Assembly: GCF_002368095.1 (NCBI RefSeq)
Contig: NZ_AP018227.1
Location: 4,339,796-4,403,795 of the forward strand
From: Calothrix parasitica NIES-267
GTDB taxonomy: Bacteria; Cyanobacteriota; Cyanobacteriia; Cyanobacteriales; Nostocaceae
Direction: 5' to 3'
Length of the DNA: 64,000 nt
Shown: positions 62,090 to 64,000 of the stretch, one piece after another
Numbering within the stretch: the stretch's first letter is position 1
Layout: every line of letters begins with the position of its first letter
Position numbers and translations under genes: made by a program
Notes under the pieces: model-generated
Told to the model about the DNA's origin: nothing
Databases searched by the model: none
Seen by the model: only the letters and a program-made list of their open reading frames with translations

Positions 62090-64000
62090 ATGCAACCTCT
62101 AAATTTCAAAGTTAATAACCAACATCACAGCACAACTTGTCATCCCGGAAGCAGTTTGCTTTCTGTCCTTCGTCAGCTTAATTACTTCGGGGTACATCGG
62201 GTTTGCGAAACTGGTGATTGTGGAGCTTGCACTGTCTGGGTAAATGATACACCCATACATAGCTGTATTTACCCAGCGATGAGAATTAGAGAAAAATCTA
62301 TAACTACCATCGAAGGGTTATCAACAACTAACGAATTAGCACCAGTACAACAAGCATTTTTGAAAGCTCAAGGATTCCAATGCGGGTTTTGTACTCCGGG
62401 AATGATTATGAGTTCCGTGAAGTTTCCTCAAAGGTCAAGAGAAGAAATACTTACTTGTATGAAAGGTAACTTGTGTCGCTGTACCGGCTACCAATCAATA
62501 ATTGAAAGTATTTTACTTTATCAAAAGTCAAATGGACGTGACACCGTTGCCACGCCAGCAATACTCACACCACACTCCGTTGGAGAAAGCGTTCCCAAAC
62601 AAGATGGAACTGCAATCATCACAGGTAAAGCATACTACACTGCTGATAATTTGCAATCCGGATTATTACATTTAAAAGTTATGCGCTCTCCCATACCCCA
62701 TGGAAAAATCCGCAATATTAAGGTTGACAGAGCAAAAGCGCTTGAAGGGGTAATTGATATCTTTACATACAAAGATGTTCCGAGAATACCCTATACTACC
62801 GCTGGACATGCTGACCCAGTTCCCGACCCTTTAGACCATTATTTATTAGATAATAAAGTGCGTTTTGTGGGGGATAGGGTTGCTGCTGTGGTGGCTGAGT
62901 CGGTGGAGATTGCGAAAAAAGCCTGCGAATTAATTGAGGTTGATTACGAAGTTTTACCCTACGTTATCAATCCGATAGAAGCGATGAAAGATGATAGCGT
63001 TGTTATTCATGATGAACCAGAATCTCACCAAATTCCCGATAGAAATCATAATATTGCAGGTGAGATATTTTTGGAATCGGGAAATGTAGAACAAGGTTTT
63101 ATGGAAGCGGATTTAATAGTAGAAAATACGTATACTTTACCAGCAGTACAACACGTTCATTTAGAGCCTCATGTAACGGTAACACATTTGGAATCGGATG
63201 GTACTTTAGTTGTTCGTAGCAGTACCCAAGTACCGTTTCACTGTCAAAGACTATTATCGCAACTTTTCAATATTCCTCAAGATAAAATCCGCGTTTATAA
63301 ACCACAACTTGGTGGTGGTTTTGGCAATAAACAAGAAATATTAACAGAAGATTTATGTGCTTTAGCGACTTTACGTACTGGTCAACCCGTACAGTGGGAG
63401 ATGACCAGAAATGAAGAATTTACCGCTACAAATAGCCGTCATGCAATGACAATTAGATTAAAAACTGGAGTCAAAGCAGATGGTACAATTATTGCTCAAG
63501 ACTTAAAAATCATTGCTAATACCGGTGCTTACGGCAATCATGGTAAGACAGTGGTATTTTTATCTGGTTATATTCCTTTGGGTTTATACCGTTGCGATAA
63601 CAAAAGATTTACAGCACATGCCGTTTATACTAATACTATGCCTGGAGGTGCATTTCGTGGTTACGGTGCAACTCAAGGGACTTTTGCAATGGAATCTCAA
63701 GTTGATGATATTGCCAATCAATTAGGCATTGATGTTATAGAAATAAGACAGAAAAATTTAATTCGTCCGGGAAATTTAGTTAGTTTAGGAAACGATGGAG
63801 AGCATTTTAATTTGATTGGTAGCTATGCTGTGGAAGAATGTTTTGCTCAAGTAATTAAATCTTTAAATTACATTCCCGGTCAACCTCCAGTTATCAATAA
63901 AAATCGCCGTCGTGGCGTTGGTTTTGCTGTTTCTATGCAGGGAAGCGGCTTGTGTAAAATTCACACTGCTTGCGTTAAGTTATCGCGGTTAGCTAATGGT
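62090..64000 (+). CDS. Xanthine dehydrogenase-type fused FeS + molybdopterin subunit, 5' part
   Basis: The frame opens at ATG 62090 and is still open at the window edge (637 codons seen). Residues about 1-150 are the two [2Fe-2S] domains: CETGDCGACTVWVN...C for the plant-type cluster, then FQCGFCTPGMIM and GNLCRCTGYQSI for the second cluster. After a short linker the large Mo subunit begins (GESVPKQDGTAIITGKAYYTAD), with VRFVGDRVAAVVAES, QHVHLEPHVT and QLGGGFGNKQE. FeS and Mo subunits are often separate genes in bacteria; here they are one chain, with FAD separate. Likely a purine or N-heterocycle dehydrogenase. Confidence 0.92.
   Translation, partial: MQPLNFKVNNQHHSTTCHPGSSLLSVLRQLNYFGVHRVCETGDCGACTVWVNDTPIHSCIYPAMRIREKSITTIEGLSTTNELAPVQQAFLKAQGFQCGFCTPGMIMSSVKFPQRSREEILTCMKGNLCRCTGYQSIIESILLYQKSNGRDTVATPAILTPHSVGESVPKQDGTAIITGKAYYTADNLQSGLLHLKVMRSPIPHGKIRNIKVDRAKALEGVIDIFTYKDVPRIPYTTAGHADPVPDPLDHYLLDNKVRFVGDRVAAVVAESVEIAKKACELIEVDYEVLPYVINPIEAMKDDSVVIHDEPESHQIPDRNHNIAGEIFLESGNVEQGFMEADLIVENTYTLPAVQHVHLEPHVTVTHLESDGTLVVRSSTQVPFHCQRLLSQLFNIPQDKIRVYKPQLGGGFGNKQEILTEDLCALATLRTGQPVQWEMTRNEEFTATNSRHAMTIRLKTGVKADGTIIAQDLKIIANTGAYGNHGKTVVFLSGYIPLGLYRCDNKRFTAHAVYTNTMPGGAFRGYGATQGTFAMESQVDDIANQLGIDVIEIRQKNLIRPGNLVSLGNDGEHFNLIGSYAVEECFAQVIKSLNYIPGQPPVINKNRRRGVGFAVSMQGSGLCKIHTACVKLSRLANG

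Noticed and set aside
1..64000. tRNA or rRNA genes
   Set aside because: No cloverleaf-like sequence with a GTTC-containing T-loop and no rRNA text was recognised by eye; a covariance-model search would be needed to be sure.

Overview
The window comes from a filamentous, probably heterocyst-forming cyanobacterium (Nostocales, Rivularia/Calothrix-like; the exact genus is inference). It is AT-rich, carries HIP1 octamers (GCGATCGC), heptanucleotide STRR tracts (AATTACC), many dispersed palindromic repeats, and typically cyanobacterial families: DUF1822, DUF4058, CHAT, a CYP110-like P450 and an amidase-RTX fusion.

Layout. 1-8.2 kb: 3' end of rtcB, a beta-lactamase-like serine hydrolase, an ATP-grasp/methyltransferase pair, an MscS channel, RlpA, a STAS-like protein and a second methyltransferase paralogous to the first. 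8.5-14.4 kb: a cluster linking a membrane spermidine-synthase-like protein, a glutathione-S-transferase-like protein, a DUF4178 protein, an unrecognised two-TM protein and two tiny exported proteins that share one Gly/Ser-rich tail. 14.4-20.1 kb: repeat-rich intergenic DNA, a lipoprotein, a pentapeptide membrane protein, a possible secreted crystallin-like protein, a broken DUF1822 fragment, a GNAT and a DUF4058 protein. 20.5-28.6 kb: amidase-RTX protein, a 12-repeat CRISPR array without cas genes, a P450 and an amylosucrase.

29.5-39.7 kb: an accessory island bracketed by two DUF1822 paralogues. It holds an NB-ARC STAND ATPase that lacks a C-terminal sensor, a sigma-70-like regulator, a CHAT caspase-like protease with two C-terminal helical repeats, and a Tll0287/HAMP haem sensor, with small TIR-bearing mobile elements between them. 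This is the best candidate for an undescribed signalling, cell-death or defence system.

40-61 kb: a pseudo-receiver, a YdcF-like protein that appears to use an ATT start, and a large minus-strand polysaccharide locus. The locus has glycosyltransferases, wzy, wzx and a complete WbpA-B-E-D-I set predicted to make UDP-ManNAc(3NAc)A. Wzc lies upstream, with a broken VapC-type toxin and its intact antitoxin between. A priming glycosyltransferase and galE diverge on the plus strand. 61.2-64 kb: a xanthine-dehydrogenase-type pair, in which the FAD gene is followed by a fused FeS+Mo subunit that runs off the window.
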